A stretch of DNA of 64,000 nucleotides, taken from positions 61,034,987 through 61,098,986 of the forward strand of contig OY288259.1 in assembly GCA_958450325.1 (NCBI GenBank). Reading direction: 5' to 3'. A model generated the notes under the pieces. The model was not told the DNA's origin, did no database searches, and saw only the letters and a program-made list of their open reading frames with translations. Both the position numbers and the translations under genes were made by a program. This stretch comes from Agrostemma githago. Taxonomy: Eukaryota > Streptophyta > Magnoliopsida > Caryophyllales > Caryophyllaceae. This document shows positions 37,242-48,579 of this stretch, in pieces. The first letter of the stretch is position 1, and every line of letters begins with the position of its first letter.

Positions 37242-37661
37242 CTGACTGGGATGCATGCAAAAGTTACTACAGAAGAAAAAATGATCATTTTATTTCCATT
37301 TTGGTGTTAATAGTAGAAATAATTATTCTTTAAGTCGCCGATAAAATTTGAAAGAGTAAAGCTAAATTCGAGGATCATTAAAAAGCTCTAATATGTTGAA
37401 TTTTCGAATCTCAAAAGTCACAATACTTTGTACTAGAGTAGTTATTATAAGCCATGACTTATTGACTTGTGTGCAGAAACGAGCGTTATATGTTGAAAAA
37501 GTATGATCGAATTGTTGACATTATTAATCAAAGAAATAACTCATCCGATTAAAGTTGACTAATAATGCTTTCTCTTTTCTGCGTCACATTTAATTAGCCT
37601 CATATTTTGTTATGAAATGATTATTTTTTCCTCTGTCGTAACTTATTTTTGCATCTAAGTT

Positions 37662-37697
37662 GTGCATGCATGCACGAGTTCTATATAAAGACCAAGC
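37662..37697 (+). promoter_or_regulatory. core promoter of copy B: RY repeat + TATA
   Basis: TGCATGCATGCACGAGTTC is followed by TATATAAAG and ACCAAGC. A 5-prime UTR intron probably follows, with donor after 37773 and acceptor ending at 38236. Confidence 0.75.
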
Positions 37698-38257
37698 GAG
37701 GGATTCTCTGATACTCACAACTCACAACCTTCTGAGCATTTGAACCAAGATAAATACATCGATAATAGTCAAGGTATAAATTTCTTATGCATTTTGTGTC
37801 TCGTTTATATCTGTCATTATTTATTAGTAATAAGGATTGCAGAATTTTGATTTAATATTGTACTCTTAAAGACTAATAAATAATCCCTTGTGGATATATT
37901 AATTATATTTTATAAATTGTCGAGAATATTGAATTATTTTTTAAATTGTTAATAATGTCAACAATGATAACATTAGCAGAATACGACTATTAGATTGTAG
38001 TAGCAGGTTTGCTTGTCAAAATAGATTAGCATAATTAAGAAAGAGTGTTTTGTAGTTAGCAAATTATTATACGAGAATCGAATTATTTTCATTTATAAAT
38101 TGAACATGTTGTAGCAATATACTCCATATGTTGTTCACCTAACACATGAAGTTAATAGAATGACCATCAATAATCGACTATTTAGGCACGAATCTCCTAA
38201 TTTTTTTTTTCTTCCGATATGTTGTTTACCAAACAGGATCAAAGCAGCAAGCAAGAG

Positions 38258-38590
38258 ATGGCGGCCAATACTCAAGTCGAAAAGACGGAAATCTTGGAGA
38301 AAGATTTGAAGCAAGCGCAAAATGGCGCGCAAGTTACAGTGGTGAATAGTACCCCATCAGTGATAGCGTTCGTGAAATCGATTGAGTGGTCTGGGAGTCC
38401 CGCTGCTCCCCGTTATCCAGTCAATATTCAGCCCAATTATCCCGGAGTGTTTACTCATCTAGCCAATGCCAATTTCGGGTCCAAGGCAATGGTGATTTAC
38501 ACTGGTTTAAATTCGCAAACGCAACAATGTTCATGGGTTTTGGCTTGGGATGCACCTGCTAATAGCACCCAATCTCCTAACAAAGTACGA

Positions 38591-38666
<76 letters not shown>

Positions 38667-38941
38667 TAATGTCTCTCGATTTGTTAATTTCCACATTCCC
38701 TCTACTGAATTCCCAGCACCTGCTAAACCGTTTTTTTTTCTACGTGCAGGTGTATGTTGCTTGTGGGCCTAAGAGTCTTATTGAAAACATGCCAGATGAC
38801 CAAATTCGCATGTTCCTCGACAATAGCACACCAGTTAGTAACGCGAGTGACCAATCTGTGAAGACCGGTGCCAGTGCAACTATCAATGACTCAGTCGCAC
38901 TTGTGGCAACGGTTGGAGCCAATTTTAGTCTTCAGCCCTAA
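38258..38941 (+). CDS. JIP-23-like protein, cluster copy B
   Basis: Two exons (38258-38584, 38750-38941) encode 172 residues, over 90% identical to copy C by eye. The start MAAN is shared with copy C. The in-frame ATG at 38219 is not used as the start because it lies in the predicted 5-prime UTR intron and is out of frame in copy C. Conserved blocks are VKSIEWSGSPAAPRYP, GVFTHLANANFGS, QQCSWVLAWDAP, VACGPKS and PDDQIRMFLDNS. The intron has grown a 73-bp (TA)n run (38592-38664) that is only a few units long in copy C. No signal peptide or membrane segment is seen. Function unknown; stress or jasmonate inducibility is inference from the family name only. Confidence 0.82.
38592..38664. repeat. 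(TA)n microsatellite in the copy B intron
   Basis: A 73-bp uninterrupted TA run directly after the donor; the same intron in copy C has a run of about 8 bp. Confidence 0.95.
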
Positions 38942-39272
38942 TAAGCCTAGGGCAACGGTTCCACCCGGTCGGTTTTACTCTTCAGCCCGGCCCGCCTAAG
39001 CCTATCAATAAATAATGCTACTACTATAATATATAAATAAAATAAAATAAAATCACCAATATATGTGTGATGAAACTCGTGTGATGAAACTCGTCTTGTA
39101 TTGTATGTTGTTTGATATATCAATAATAATGTTTTAAGGTGACTACAAGATTTCGTTGGCTTTAAATTAGTTATAAGCCATGACTTATTGCAGAAACGAG
39201 CGTTATATATATATATATATATATATATTGAAAAAGTATGATCGAATTGTTGACATTATAAATACGTTTTTT

Positions 39273-39690
39273 CTAACGTGTGTCCATTGTCCACTGGGCA
39301 CACGTTAATAAGCTATTTACAGTACAAGAATCACATTGATGTCGTCTTAAGTATGGTAATTAGTGGTTAAAACTTGTGATCATCAGCCCAAGGGTCTTAG
39401 GTTCAAGCCCTGCAAGCGCGATCTTGTAGGAGTTGTATGGCTTGAGACTACTCCTTCTAGGCATCGAGTATGTCGCCTACGGGCGGTTTACCTAGTGTGC
39501 GTGATTTGCAAGCTATGCGTACACCCGAGGGTTTACCCAGAGCGCACCAAAGGTAGCGGCTGCGGGTTCCCTCGTCATCAAAAAAAATGGTAATTATGGG
39601 TTAATTAATATATCAATTTCTCGTGATATTATCAATGTAATTCTTACCATAAATAACTTATTAACATGTGTTCACTGGACACACGTTAAA
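39273..39690. mobile_element. foldback element holding a SINE
   Basis: The left end (TAACGTGTGTCCATTG...GGGCACACGTTAATAAG) and the right end (CTTATTAACATGTG...GGACACACGTTA) are inverted relatives, each also palindromic in itself. The SINE at 39363-39586 sits inside. This block is absent from the matching place upstream of copy B. Confidence 0.55.
39363..39586 (+). mobile_element. SINE of the second family, longer copy
   Basis: A 224-bp element with a B-box-like word (GGTTCAAGCCC) about 50 bp from its 5-prime end, the body words GGGCGGTTTACC, GCTATGCGTACACCC, GAGCGCACCAAA and GCGGGTTCCCTCG, and an A tail. It is flanked by the 10-bp duplication ATGGTAATTA (39353-39362 and 39587-39596). It shares its body with the inverted copy at 26619. 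Confidence 0.82.
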
Positions 39691-39707
39691 CAAAAAAAAA
39701 AACTTTA

Positions 39708-40329
39708 GAGCAACCACAATGGTGGTTTTTAGTCTTGAGTTTGTCACCAAGAACTTTATATGGTAAAGTTCTTCCATTGTGTACCACACTGAGAGCAACC
39801 ATAATGGAAGAACTCATATAAAGTTCTTCCTACGGCCACCTCATTTTACACCATATTTTAATTGTAAGAACTTTATGTCTCGATGGAAGAACTTTAAATA
39901 AAGTTCTTAAATAATATTTCTCCATTAATTTAAATTAATAAAAATTATTTGATTGGCCTCCTTACCTTATTTTGAGGACAAACTTGGTTCTTAAATAAGA
40001 ACCAATTTTCTTAAAAATAGTACAAACTTTTGTCCACAATGAACAAACTTTATCAAATAAAGTTCTTTTGACAATCTCAAGGGTAAGAACTACCCATTGT
40101 GATTGCTCTGAGTTTGTCAAAATAAGAACTTGATTTAAGAACTTGGTTCTTGCATTTTTCTATGCAATTAAAATAATTTGTTTAGAGAAGAAATATAGTA
40201 ATGGGTCCCATCTAAGAACAATATTGTACGTTCTTCCATTATAGATAAAAGTTCTTAAACTTGATTGAAGTGCAAAAATGACATGGCAGGGGAAGAACCT
40301 TATAAAAAGTTCTACCATTGTTGTCGCTC
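39708..40329. mobile_element. PIF/Harbinger-like MITE, outer element of a nest
   Basis: Begins GAGCAACCACAATGG and ends with the inverse CCATTGTTGTCGCTC, flanked by TTA on both sides. It is interrupted by a related element at 39793-40108, so its own length is about 300 bp. Confidence 0.7.
39793..40108. mobile_element. PIF/Harbinger-like MITE, inner element
   Basis: Begins GAGCAACCATAATGG and ends CCATTGTGATTGCTC, with TGA on both sides. It belongs to the same family as its host element and carries repeated AAGTTCTT words. Confidence 0.65.
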
Positions 40330-40514
40330 TTATAAATAAAAGAAATAATAACTCATCCGATTGAAGTTGACTAATGCTTTCTCTTTTCCGCGTCACATTT
40401 AATTAGTCACGTGTTTTGTTCAGGAAATGAGTACTTTTTCCTCATTTAATTACTCACATGTATTGTTAGGAAATGAGTACTTTTCCCTCAGTCGTAACTT
40501 ATTTTTGCGTTTAA

Positions 40515-41112
40515 GAGCAATAAGAATGGGTAGTTCTTACCCTTTAGTTTGTCAAAAGAACTTTATTTGATAAAGTTCGTCCATTGTGGGCAAAAATTTA
40601 CGCTATATTTGAGAAATTTAGTTTGAAAATAAGAATCAAGTTCTTCTTAAATCCAAGAAGAGTTGTCCAATTGTTATATATTTATTTTTATATATGTAAC
40701 TTATTCAAGTAATAACTTTATGTAAAGTTCATCAATTAGAGGATTATACAACCAGTTGTACATAGCTCTATATACAACTAGTTTTAAGATTTTGAGCTTT
40801 ATCACAAAGGTTTCGAGTTTTGCGAGTTTTGCTGTAAATTTTTTGAGCTTTAGTGTAAAGTTGTCGAGTTAAATCACATCAATGTTTAAGCTCAAAAACT
40901 TACAACTCAGCTCATAAACTTTTATAAGCTCAATAAATATATACAAAAGTACTTTAACAACTTTGTCTTGATTGTACAACCAAGTGTATAATATTTTTTT
41001 CCAAAGTTCTTCCGTTGTTAGTAAAAATTTTAAATACATTGAGTTTGTCAAAAAATTACATGGCAATGACGACAAACTTAATTAATTTTGAATTTGTCCA
41101 TTGTGGTTGCCC
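40515..41112. mobile_element. PIF/Harbinger-like MITE in the copy C promoter
   Basis: Begins GAGCAATAAGAATGGG and ends CCATTGTGGTTGCCC, flanked by TAA (40512-40514 and 41113-41115). Removing it restores the continuous sequence seen before copy B (TTTTTGCATCTAAGTTGTGC). The interior after about 40700 differs from its relatives and may hold another insertion. Confidence 0.8.
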
Positions 41113-41118
41113 TAAGTT

Positions 41119-41154
41119 GTGCATGCATGCAAGAGTTCTATATATAGACCAAGC
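41119..41154 (+). promoter_or_regulatory. core promoter of copy C: RY repeat + TATA
   Basis: TGCATGCATGCAAGAGTTC is followed by TATATATAG and ACCAAGC. The MITE end lies at 41112, only a few bases upstream. A 5-prime UTR intron probably spans 41231-41764. Confidence 0.75.
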
Positions 41155-41785
41155 AAAGGGTTCTCTGGTACTCGCAACTCACAACCTTCGGAACATTTGA
41201 ACCAAGATATATATAGCGATAGTAGTCAAGGTACGTATAAATTTCGATCTTATGCATTTTGTGTCATTTATATCTGTCATTATTTATTATTAGTAAGGAT
41301 TATAGAGGTTTGATTTAGTAATAATGTACTCTTAAAGACGAATAAATAATCCCTTGTGGATATATTAATTATATTTTTATAAATTATCGAGAATATTGAA
41401 GATTTTGTTAAATTGTGAACAGTGTCAAAAATGAAATGAATATTGAAATGAACTATTATACGAGAACGTACTTAAATGGTAACTCAATTTGAGTTAGGCG
41501 TGCAAAGGTACGGTTTGACAAATGACAATAGCAAATTCGGATAACATTAACAGAATACGGTTGTCGAATTGTAGTAGCAAAACAAGGTCTGCCTATCAAA
41601 ATAAATTAGCATAATTACGAAAGAGTGTTTTGTAATTAGCAAATTATACTAGAATCGAATTGTTTTCATTTATAAATTGAACATGCTGTAACAATATACA
41701 GCATATGTTGTTTACCTAACACGAATCTACTAATTTTTCTCCAATATGTTGTTTACCAAACAAGATCAAAGAAGCAAGCTAAGAG

Positions 41786-42406
41786 ATGGCGGCCAATAAT
41801 CCAGTCGAAAAGACGGAAACCTTGGAGAAAGATTTGAAGCATCCGCAAAATGGCACGCAAGTTACGATGGTGAATAGTACCCCATCAGTGATGACGTTCG
41901 TGAAATCGATTGAGTGGTCCGGGAGTCCCGCTGCTCCCCGTTATCCAGTCAATATTCAGCCCAATTATCCCGGAGTGTTTACTCATCTAGCCAATGCCAA
42001 TTTCGGGTCCAAGGCAATGGTGATTTATACTGGTTTAAATTCGCAAACGCAGCAATGTTCATGGGTTTTGGCTTGGGATGCACCTGCTAATAGCACCCAA
42101 TCTCCCAACAAAGTACGAGTATATATATCCTAAAATCTCTCGATTTGTTAATTTCCGCACCCACTCTACTGAATTCCCAACACTTGCTGAACCGTTTTTT
42201 TTTTCTACGTGCAGGTGTATGTTGCTTGTGGGCCTAAGAGTCTTATTGAAAACATGCTAGATGACCAAATTCGCATGTTCCTCGACAATAGCACACCAGT
42301 TAGTAACACGAGTGACCAATCTATGAAGATCGGTGCCAATGCAACTATCAATGACTCAGTCGCACTTATGGCAACGGTTGGAGCCAATTTTAGTCTTCGG
42401 TCCTAA
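41786..42406 (+). CDS. JIP-23-like protein, cluster copy C
   Basis: Two exons (41786-42112, 42215-42406) encode 172 residues, with the same exon sizes (327 and 192 nt) as copy B. Differences from B are scattered substitutions (for example MLDDQIRMFL for MPDDQIRMFL, MATVGANFS for VATVGANFS). No stop or frameshift is present, so the protein can be made. Upstream elements have been pushed away by a MITE at the RY box, and its 3-prime flank is split by the foldback/Helitron nest starting at 42509. Family assignment as for copy A. Confidence 0.82.
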
Positions 42407-42545
42407 TAATCCTACAGCAACGGTTCTACCCGGGCGGTTTTACCCTTCAGCCCGGCCCTATTAAGTCTATCAATAAATAATGCTACTACTATAATATAAT
42501 AATAAATAGAGTAAATTAAAAAATTACTCCCTTTTAAAATATCAA

Positions 42546-45500
42546 CTAGGTACGTCACCCGTGAAATTCACGGGATTATCCGCTTAAAAATTGTGTGTGT
42601 TGGTTTTTGTAAATCATCCACCAAGTCGTTTGGTGAATGTATATACAGAGTAGTTGTCTGAAATTACATGTGTGGATCGATTTCGTATTTAACGGAATTA
42701 GACATAGGTGAAATGTAGCTTCAATTGCAATAATGATGGTGCTTAAAGTTGTAATTAGAGCAGACAATAGTTACCTAGGAGAAATGAATCATCTTTGTTG
42801 TAAAGCATTTGTCATTCCTTATTAATGAATATTAAGTTTGTATTGATTGTTATAACAAATAATAAAATAAGGGCAAACGAAAAGATTTCGATCAATTAAT
42901 AATAAAATAAATAAGGAATCTAATAAAAGTATAAATTAATACCACATACTAATAACATAACAAATTAGTCCTTACGGAGTATTAGATATAAGTTGTAGAA
43001 AAATTTGTGATAAAAAAAAATTAAGCGATAATAATAGTATTACGGAGTAATAAAATGAATCATATTTGTCGAGAAGTCAAAAAACAAAGTTAAGAAATAA
43101 GTTAACTTAAACGCAATGAAATTGGAAATCTTCCACTCTACAAATGAATATTAATTTTCTATTTGATTATTATAACAATTAATTAATTAAATAAGGGTAA
43201 CCGAAAAGGGTTGAATCGAATGCTCATATAATTAACTCGAAATTTAATAAATTGAATACTTAAAATCACATATAATAATACAATAAATTATTAAATAAAA
43301 GTAAAGTAATAATGTAACACACTGGAAATGCAATGGAAATTATTTGTCATTCCTTATCAATGAATATTAAGGTTGCATTGGTTGTTATAACAAATAATAA
43401 AATAAGAGTAAACGAAAAGGTTTCGGCCAATTAATAATAAAATTAATAACGAATCTAATAAAAACATAAATTAATCCGTACGAAGTATTAGATATAAGTT
43501 GTAGAAAAATTGGTGATTAAAAAAGCGTAAGCGATAATAAATGTATTACAGAGTAATAAAATGAATCATATTTGTCGAAAACTCAAAAAAAACAAAGGTA
43601 ATATATGGATTAACTTAAATGCAATGAAATTTGAAATCTTCTATTCTTTACGAATGAAAATTAATTTTCTATTTGATTATTACAATAATTTATTAATTAA
43701 ATAAGAGTAACCGAAAAGGTTTGGATCAAGTGCTCATATAATTAACTCCAAATTTAATAAATAGAATACTTAACATCACATATAATAATTAAAAATTCGG
43801 TAATATATTATTAAAAATATTTAGTACTATATTATTGCAAATTATTCAGTACTGTATTATTTCAAATTATTAAAAATTCAGTATTATATATAAGCAATTA
43901 CCAAGGCCAACCGAGAAGTATGCGACGCTCATTAATGTGATTATCTTTAAGTTTAGTAATAAAGCGAAAACTTTATAACATATCTATAATAATTATGAAG
44001 GAAACAATACATATATATATTGTGGACATGACATAGGTCCACCCCGACGCGGCCACGTGCGGGTTTGGGGAGGCGAATGAATCTCCATGAGATGGTCAAA
44101 TGGAAATTTAAATCGAAGTTGGAGTCGCCACCGAATTTTATGGTTATTCGGAACCGTTCGAGCCCACTCTATGTCGTAGTGGGCCGTATACAAAATACGG
44201 CCCATTTCCGATGTCAGAGTTTATTGGGCTCGTCCCTTTGCATATCGATATAGATGCCGACTTGAGCGGTTAATCGTATATTGAATGACTCTCGTTGCCA
44301 ATGGTTTCGGACATCCGGAAACCACGGTTCTGAGTAAGGGGTGAGGGTACGTGTTGGGAAGTTCACTAAGAACACCCAACCCCGCCCGCACATTAGTGGC
44401 CTCTACTGGGATATCGAATGATATATATATATATTCTTTTTTTAGTTATACTATGATGTTCTTAATGATATATTTAATATTAACTTTGATTAATCTTTAA
44501 GACGAAATAGATGAAAGTATAATATATTATTTTTTAGTTATAATACGAAGTTCTTAATGCAAGATAATATAATGATTAATATTAACTTTAATTATTGATT
44601 ATCAAGAGTTAAGACAAAAGGAGAAGATAAGATAACCAACCAAATTATTAAGGTTTTGTTTAGAAAACTATTAAGCTTTCTTAATAACAATAAATTTATG
44701 GTTTAAGTGAATATCAAGTTCTGTTTGGACGTATTTATAAAATCAATCAATACAAAGATAAATAAAATTATAATATTATACCTGAAAAATGAGAAATTGT
44801 GGACTTGACTATAAGTTTCGAATAAATTTCTAAAGAAAATGCAAAGGTGAAATTAGAACTAAATTAAAATCAATAAACAACAATGCAAATTGATGTCTTA
44901 CATAATTGAAGGTAATGTCTAAAAAATAAAGTGAATGAAATGTAAATACAAAGTCCTCAATGTTTTGTATCTCTTCATTGCTTATATAATTTTTTAGTAA
45001 GCATTTATATTAAATTTGATTGATCGATCATTAGACGACGAAAGTGGATGAAATGATGAAACAATCAAATTATCAAAATTTATTTTTAGAAAATTATTAA
45101 GTTTTCTCAAGACTGAAATATTAAGTTTTGTTTGTCATTTCTTACTATTTTATTTATTTATTGATGATTTATCTTTAAAATCAAATATTAAATATACCAA
45201 AATAATTATCATCATTAGTATGTTACTTTGATTCCCAATCATGCATATTTTGTAAATTACTTCAACTTTGAACATAAATAAAAGTTCACTCTTATGAACA
45301 CAAAATCTATGGGATTTAAAGTTACTCGAAATTTATTTACAAAAAAAAAATTAATATAAAGATCTATTGAAATAAGATACTTTACCTGAAAATGAGACAT
45401 TGCAGACTTTACTATTGGTTTCGCATAAGTTTTCTAAACAAAAACAAATGCAAAAGATAAAATTAGAAATAAAAATAGAATCAACAAACAACAATGCAAA

Positions 45501-47467
45501 TTCATTTCTTAAAAAAATGAATTGAGTATACATAAAATAAAGCGAATGAAATGTGAATAAGATTTCAGAAAATAAAAATATTTTTTTCTCATCCCTCCAT
45601 TATTTTACTTTTATAAGTATAATATGAAGTTCTTAATAATAAATAATATAATAAATAATAATAAATTTGATTGTGCATTAATACAAAAGTAACATCTAAA
45701 TGATTAACTTTTTTTTTTTTTAAAAAAAAACATTTAGTTTTAACACTAACAATAAATTTATGCTTTAAATGAAATATTAAGATTTATTTTCCATTTCCTT
45801 AAAAAAAATTTAAAAAATCTTTCTTTGACATATGAAATAAAATTTAATGTTTTAAGTTGCTTTTTAACTATATTGTATAAAAATATAATAAATAGTAATT
45901 TTAATAAAAAAAAATGTAATAAAAATTGTACTTCGTAATAGTTATGGTAAACGAATATTCTTCGATTCAAAGTTTTTGCTAAAAAAATGAATAACCTAAC
46001 AAATGAGAATTCATAATTTTAAAAAAGTTATTAAATCATTTACTATTTCTTTTGAATAAAGTGTAATAAATGTTGGTGATGAATACTTAATAAAAAAATG
46101 TTATTAATAATAAATTTATTAATAAAGGTAAATACTTAATTTTGAAACAAATTAATAGTGCAATAAATTTTAAATGTAAGAGGGATAAAATAGCAAACAC
46201 CTAAGAAATGGAAAATCTTATTCCAAAAAAAGTTATTACATCATTTTACAATAAGGGAAACGAAAAGTTTGTGGATAAAAAATTAATAATTTAATTAATA
46301 AAACATTTAATAATAAAGAGAAATTAAAAGATTTTCATATAACAATTATTAATGTTATAAATAAAAATTTTAATTAAAATAAATAAAAAATTAATAGAAA
46401 TTATATTAAAGACGCCACGTGACAAAAAATGTATGGCAAAAGTTGCCTTTTAACTATATATATATATATATATATATATGATAATGAAGTTCTTCATAAT
46501 ATATAATAGTATAATTATTAATATTAAATTTGATTATTAATGCAAAAGTAGATGGAAAGGTGTAACCTCCAAATGATTAAGTTTTTTTTTCTTCAAAAAT
46601 CATTAATTTTATTAATAACAATAAATTTATGCTTTAAGTGAAATGTTAAGTTTTTTTCCATTGTCTTTTAATTTTTTTTTTTGACATGTGGAATAAAATT
46701 TAATGTTTTAAGTTGTCTTTTGAATATATTATATAGAACAATTAGTAAAAATAAATTATAAATAATATAAATTTGTTGTGATCCTTAATATTGTGATTAA
46801 TTATATATGAAGATAATTAAAATAAAATTTACAACACATATGTAATAAGAAAATTCAAAATTTGTAAAAAAAAAGATTATTTTTTTTGTAAAACATTAAA
46901 TTGTTAAAAAAAACATAAAAGCATCCGCCACGTGCGCAAAAACTAAATGCATTACAAAATCTTTTTTGCGAATAAAAAAACTGTAAGTAGTAATAAATTT
47001 ATTAATAAATTAAAATAGCTAAACACATAACGAATTTATAATGTAATAAAATTTAAATTTAGTAGGCATAAAATAGCAATCAAATATTAATTTTGTTAAA
47101 GAAAAAACCTAAAAAACGGAAATTCTTATTTTAAAAAAAGTGTTAAACTATTTACGAAGTACTATTTTTAAAAGTGGCTTGTAATGAAAGATGAGTGTAA
47201 AGGTTTTGAAAAATAACAATAATAATAAATTGAATTATTTATTATCATAAATTATTAACTATGGGATAAACGAAAAGTTTGTGATACTTAATAATGTGAT
47301 CGAATATAAACTTAATAAAAATAAAAACGTACACACATATGTAATTAAACAATTCATAATTTAATAAGAATAAATTTTAATAAAATGCAAAAAAAAAAAA
47401 ATCATTAATGTATGCCACGTAGCAAAAACTTAAATGTTCAAAGAAGCCTTTTAACTTTATATATAGA
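42546..47467 (-). mobile_element. non-autonomous Helitron, 4.9 kb
   Basis: In minus orientation it starts TCTATATATAAAGTTAAAAG right after a host A. It ends with a hairpin (CCCGTG AATTT CACGGG), eight bases, then CTAG before a host T. The body is very AT-rich with no Rep/helicase frame. Sequences like its own 5-prime end (AGTTAAAAGGCAAC plus a CACGTGGC-like word) recur inside at about 46420-46480 and, less well, at 45860, 46720 and 47400-47460. A roughly 530-bp unit is duplicated (about 42810 and 43343, TTTGTCATTCCTTATYAATG). The boundaries are confirmed because the host foldback arm is continuous across them. Confidence 0.85.
44030..44425 (+). repeat. GC-richer repeat block inside the Helitron
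   Basis: About 400 bp with base composition unlike its surroundings, containing GGAGTCGCCACCGAATTTTA, GGAACCGTTCGAGCCC and GAGTAAGGGGTGAGGGTACG. These words remind me of non-coding parts of plant LTR retrotransposons; the identity is not certain. It may be captured or inserted DNA. Confidence 0.4.
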
Positions 47468-47773
47468 TTTTAAAATTTATTTCTTTTTGAAATTTTTGTT
47501 AAAAATAACTCCCAAAATCTATCAAAAGTTCAAAAATTACTCCAAAATATAATTTTTGGACGAAAATGCCCCTAACTTTTTTATGTCACATTACCTCACC
47601 TCACTCTCTAGCCAAGGACATTTTCGTCCTAAAAATAAATTTGGGAGCAATTTTTGAGTTTTTGATGGATTTTGAGAATTATTTTTAACGAAAATTTCAA
47701 AAGAGAGTAAATTTTAAAATTGGTATTTTAAAAGGGATTATTTTTAATTTACCCTAATAAATAAAATAAAATC

Positions 47774-47775
<2 letters not shown>

Positions 47776-47838
<63 letters not shown>
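47776..47838. repeat. (TA)n microsatellite
   Basis: A 63-bp TA run just right of the 9-bp duplication. The short conserved tail of the cluster repeat unit follows at 47839-47944. Confidence 0.95.
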
Positions 47839-47840
<2 letters not shown>

Positions 47841-48077
47841 TGTGATGAAACTCGTGTGATGAAACTCGTCTTGTTGTACTGTGTATTGTTCGATATATCA
47901 ATTATAATGTTTTAAGGTGACTACGAGATTTCGCTGGCTTTAATTTGTGCTCAGTTCGGAGTGCACGGTTCAAACAGCTTTTTTAGTCGAGGTTGAAAAA
48001 AAGCGGAAAAAGAGAATCATCATTGTATGACGATGACTGGTGTTTTGTGTCGCTTACTCGCTTGTACGAGTGAGAGT

Positions 48078-48579
48078 TTAGTGCCGCCATCTCTTCAAGT
48101 GACCATCTTCCATGTACGGTTCCAGAAACCCGATGAACTGTACACAACAGCGTCAGATATGGTAATATTACAGCGACAGTCGACTGAACTACGGGAACAC
48201 GTGTTTCAAATACCTTGGTGCCGTCTCTGGACCACCGAGCACCATAGCCTTCGAGAACACGTATTTCAAAGACAGTACCATGTGGGCGGACGATGTACAC
48301 GTTCAACCATTGACAATGATCCATAATGTGGGTTATCACCTTCATTGCATGCTGGTTTTTACTCGAATCTGAGGGTCAGTCAAGCGAGTACGACTACTGT
48401 CAGCAATCAGCATCGGAATAACTTAAAAAAGCGTAAATTTTTGAGGATGAAGAAGAATACAGTGCGGAAAGTAGTGCATGCTGACCGTTTCCTGCGAGTT
48501 TACCCCAATACTGACTGCTGCATCGAATGACATGCTTACTCAGTGCCCTGGCACCGTCAGTCAACGAGCAACCCTTAAC
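48078..48579 (-). pseudogene. 3-prime fragment of a conserved plant gene of unknown function
   Basis: Three exons in transcript order (about 48579-48486, 48368-48214, 48137-48078) join in frame to about 102 residues. They include LTDGARALSKHVIR, SQYWGKLAGND, MDHCQWLNVYIVRPHG, VLEGYGARWSRDGTK and GFLEPYMEDGHLKRWRH before the stop. I recall this C-terminus from uncharacterised plant proteins but cannot name the family. Only about 170 bp separate its left-most readable codon from the stop of the next gene upstream, with no further exon, so the 5-prime part is missing. Splice sites and frame are undamaged, which suggests a recent truncation, or use as the terminal exons of a read-through transcript. 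Confidence 0.6.

Larger units (their letters stand above)
42509..47754. mobile_element. foldback (MULE-type) element split by a Helitron
   Basis: Flanked by the 9-bp duplication TAATAAATA (42500-42508 and 47755-47763), the size Mutator-like transposases make. The termini are complementary (GAGTAAATTAAAAA and the complement of TTTTTAATTTACCC), and the two arms pair over most of the roughly 325 bp that remain once the Helitron (42546-47467) is removed. The flanks rejoin into the 3-prime sequence found after copy B. Confidence 0.8.

Noticed and set aside
38497..38694. An Ile/Tyr-repeat frame on the minus strand in the copy B intron
   Set aside because: It is only the translation of the TA microsatellite.
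39363..39593. A 76-codon frame on the plus strand
   Set aside because: It lies entirely within the SINE body.
44030..44425. A named LTR retrotransposon
   Set aside because: Words resemble non-coding retrotransposon DNA, but there are no LTR ends, primer-binding site or coding domains, so it is listed only as a repeat block.
47983..48345. A single 120-codon minus-strand exon
   Set aside because: Its second half is intron read-through; donor and acceptor sites restore the conserved C-terminus GFLEPYMEDGH instead.
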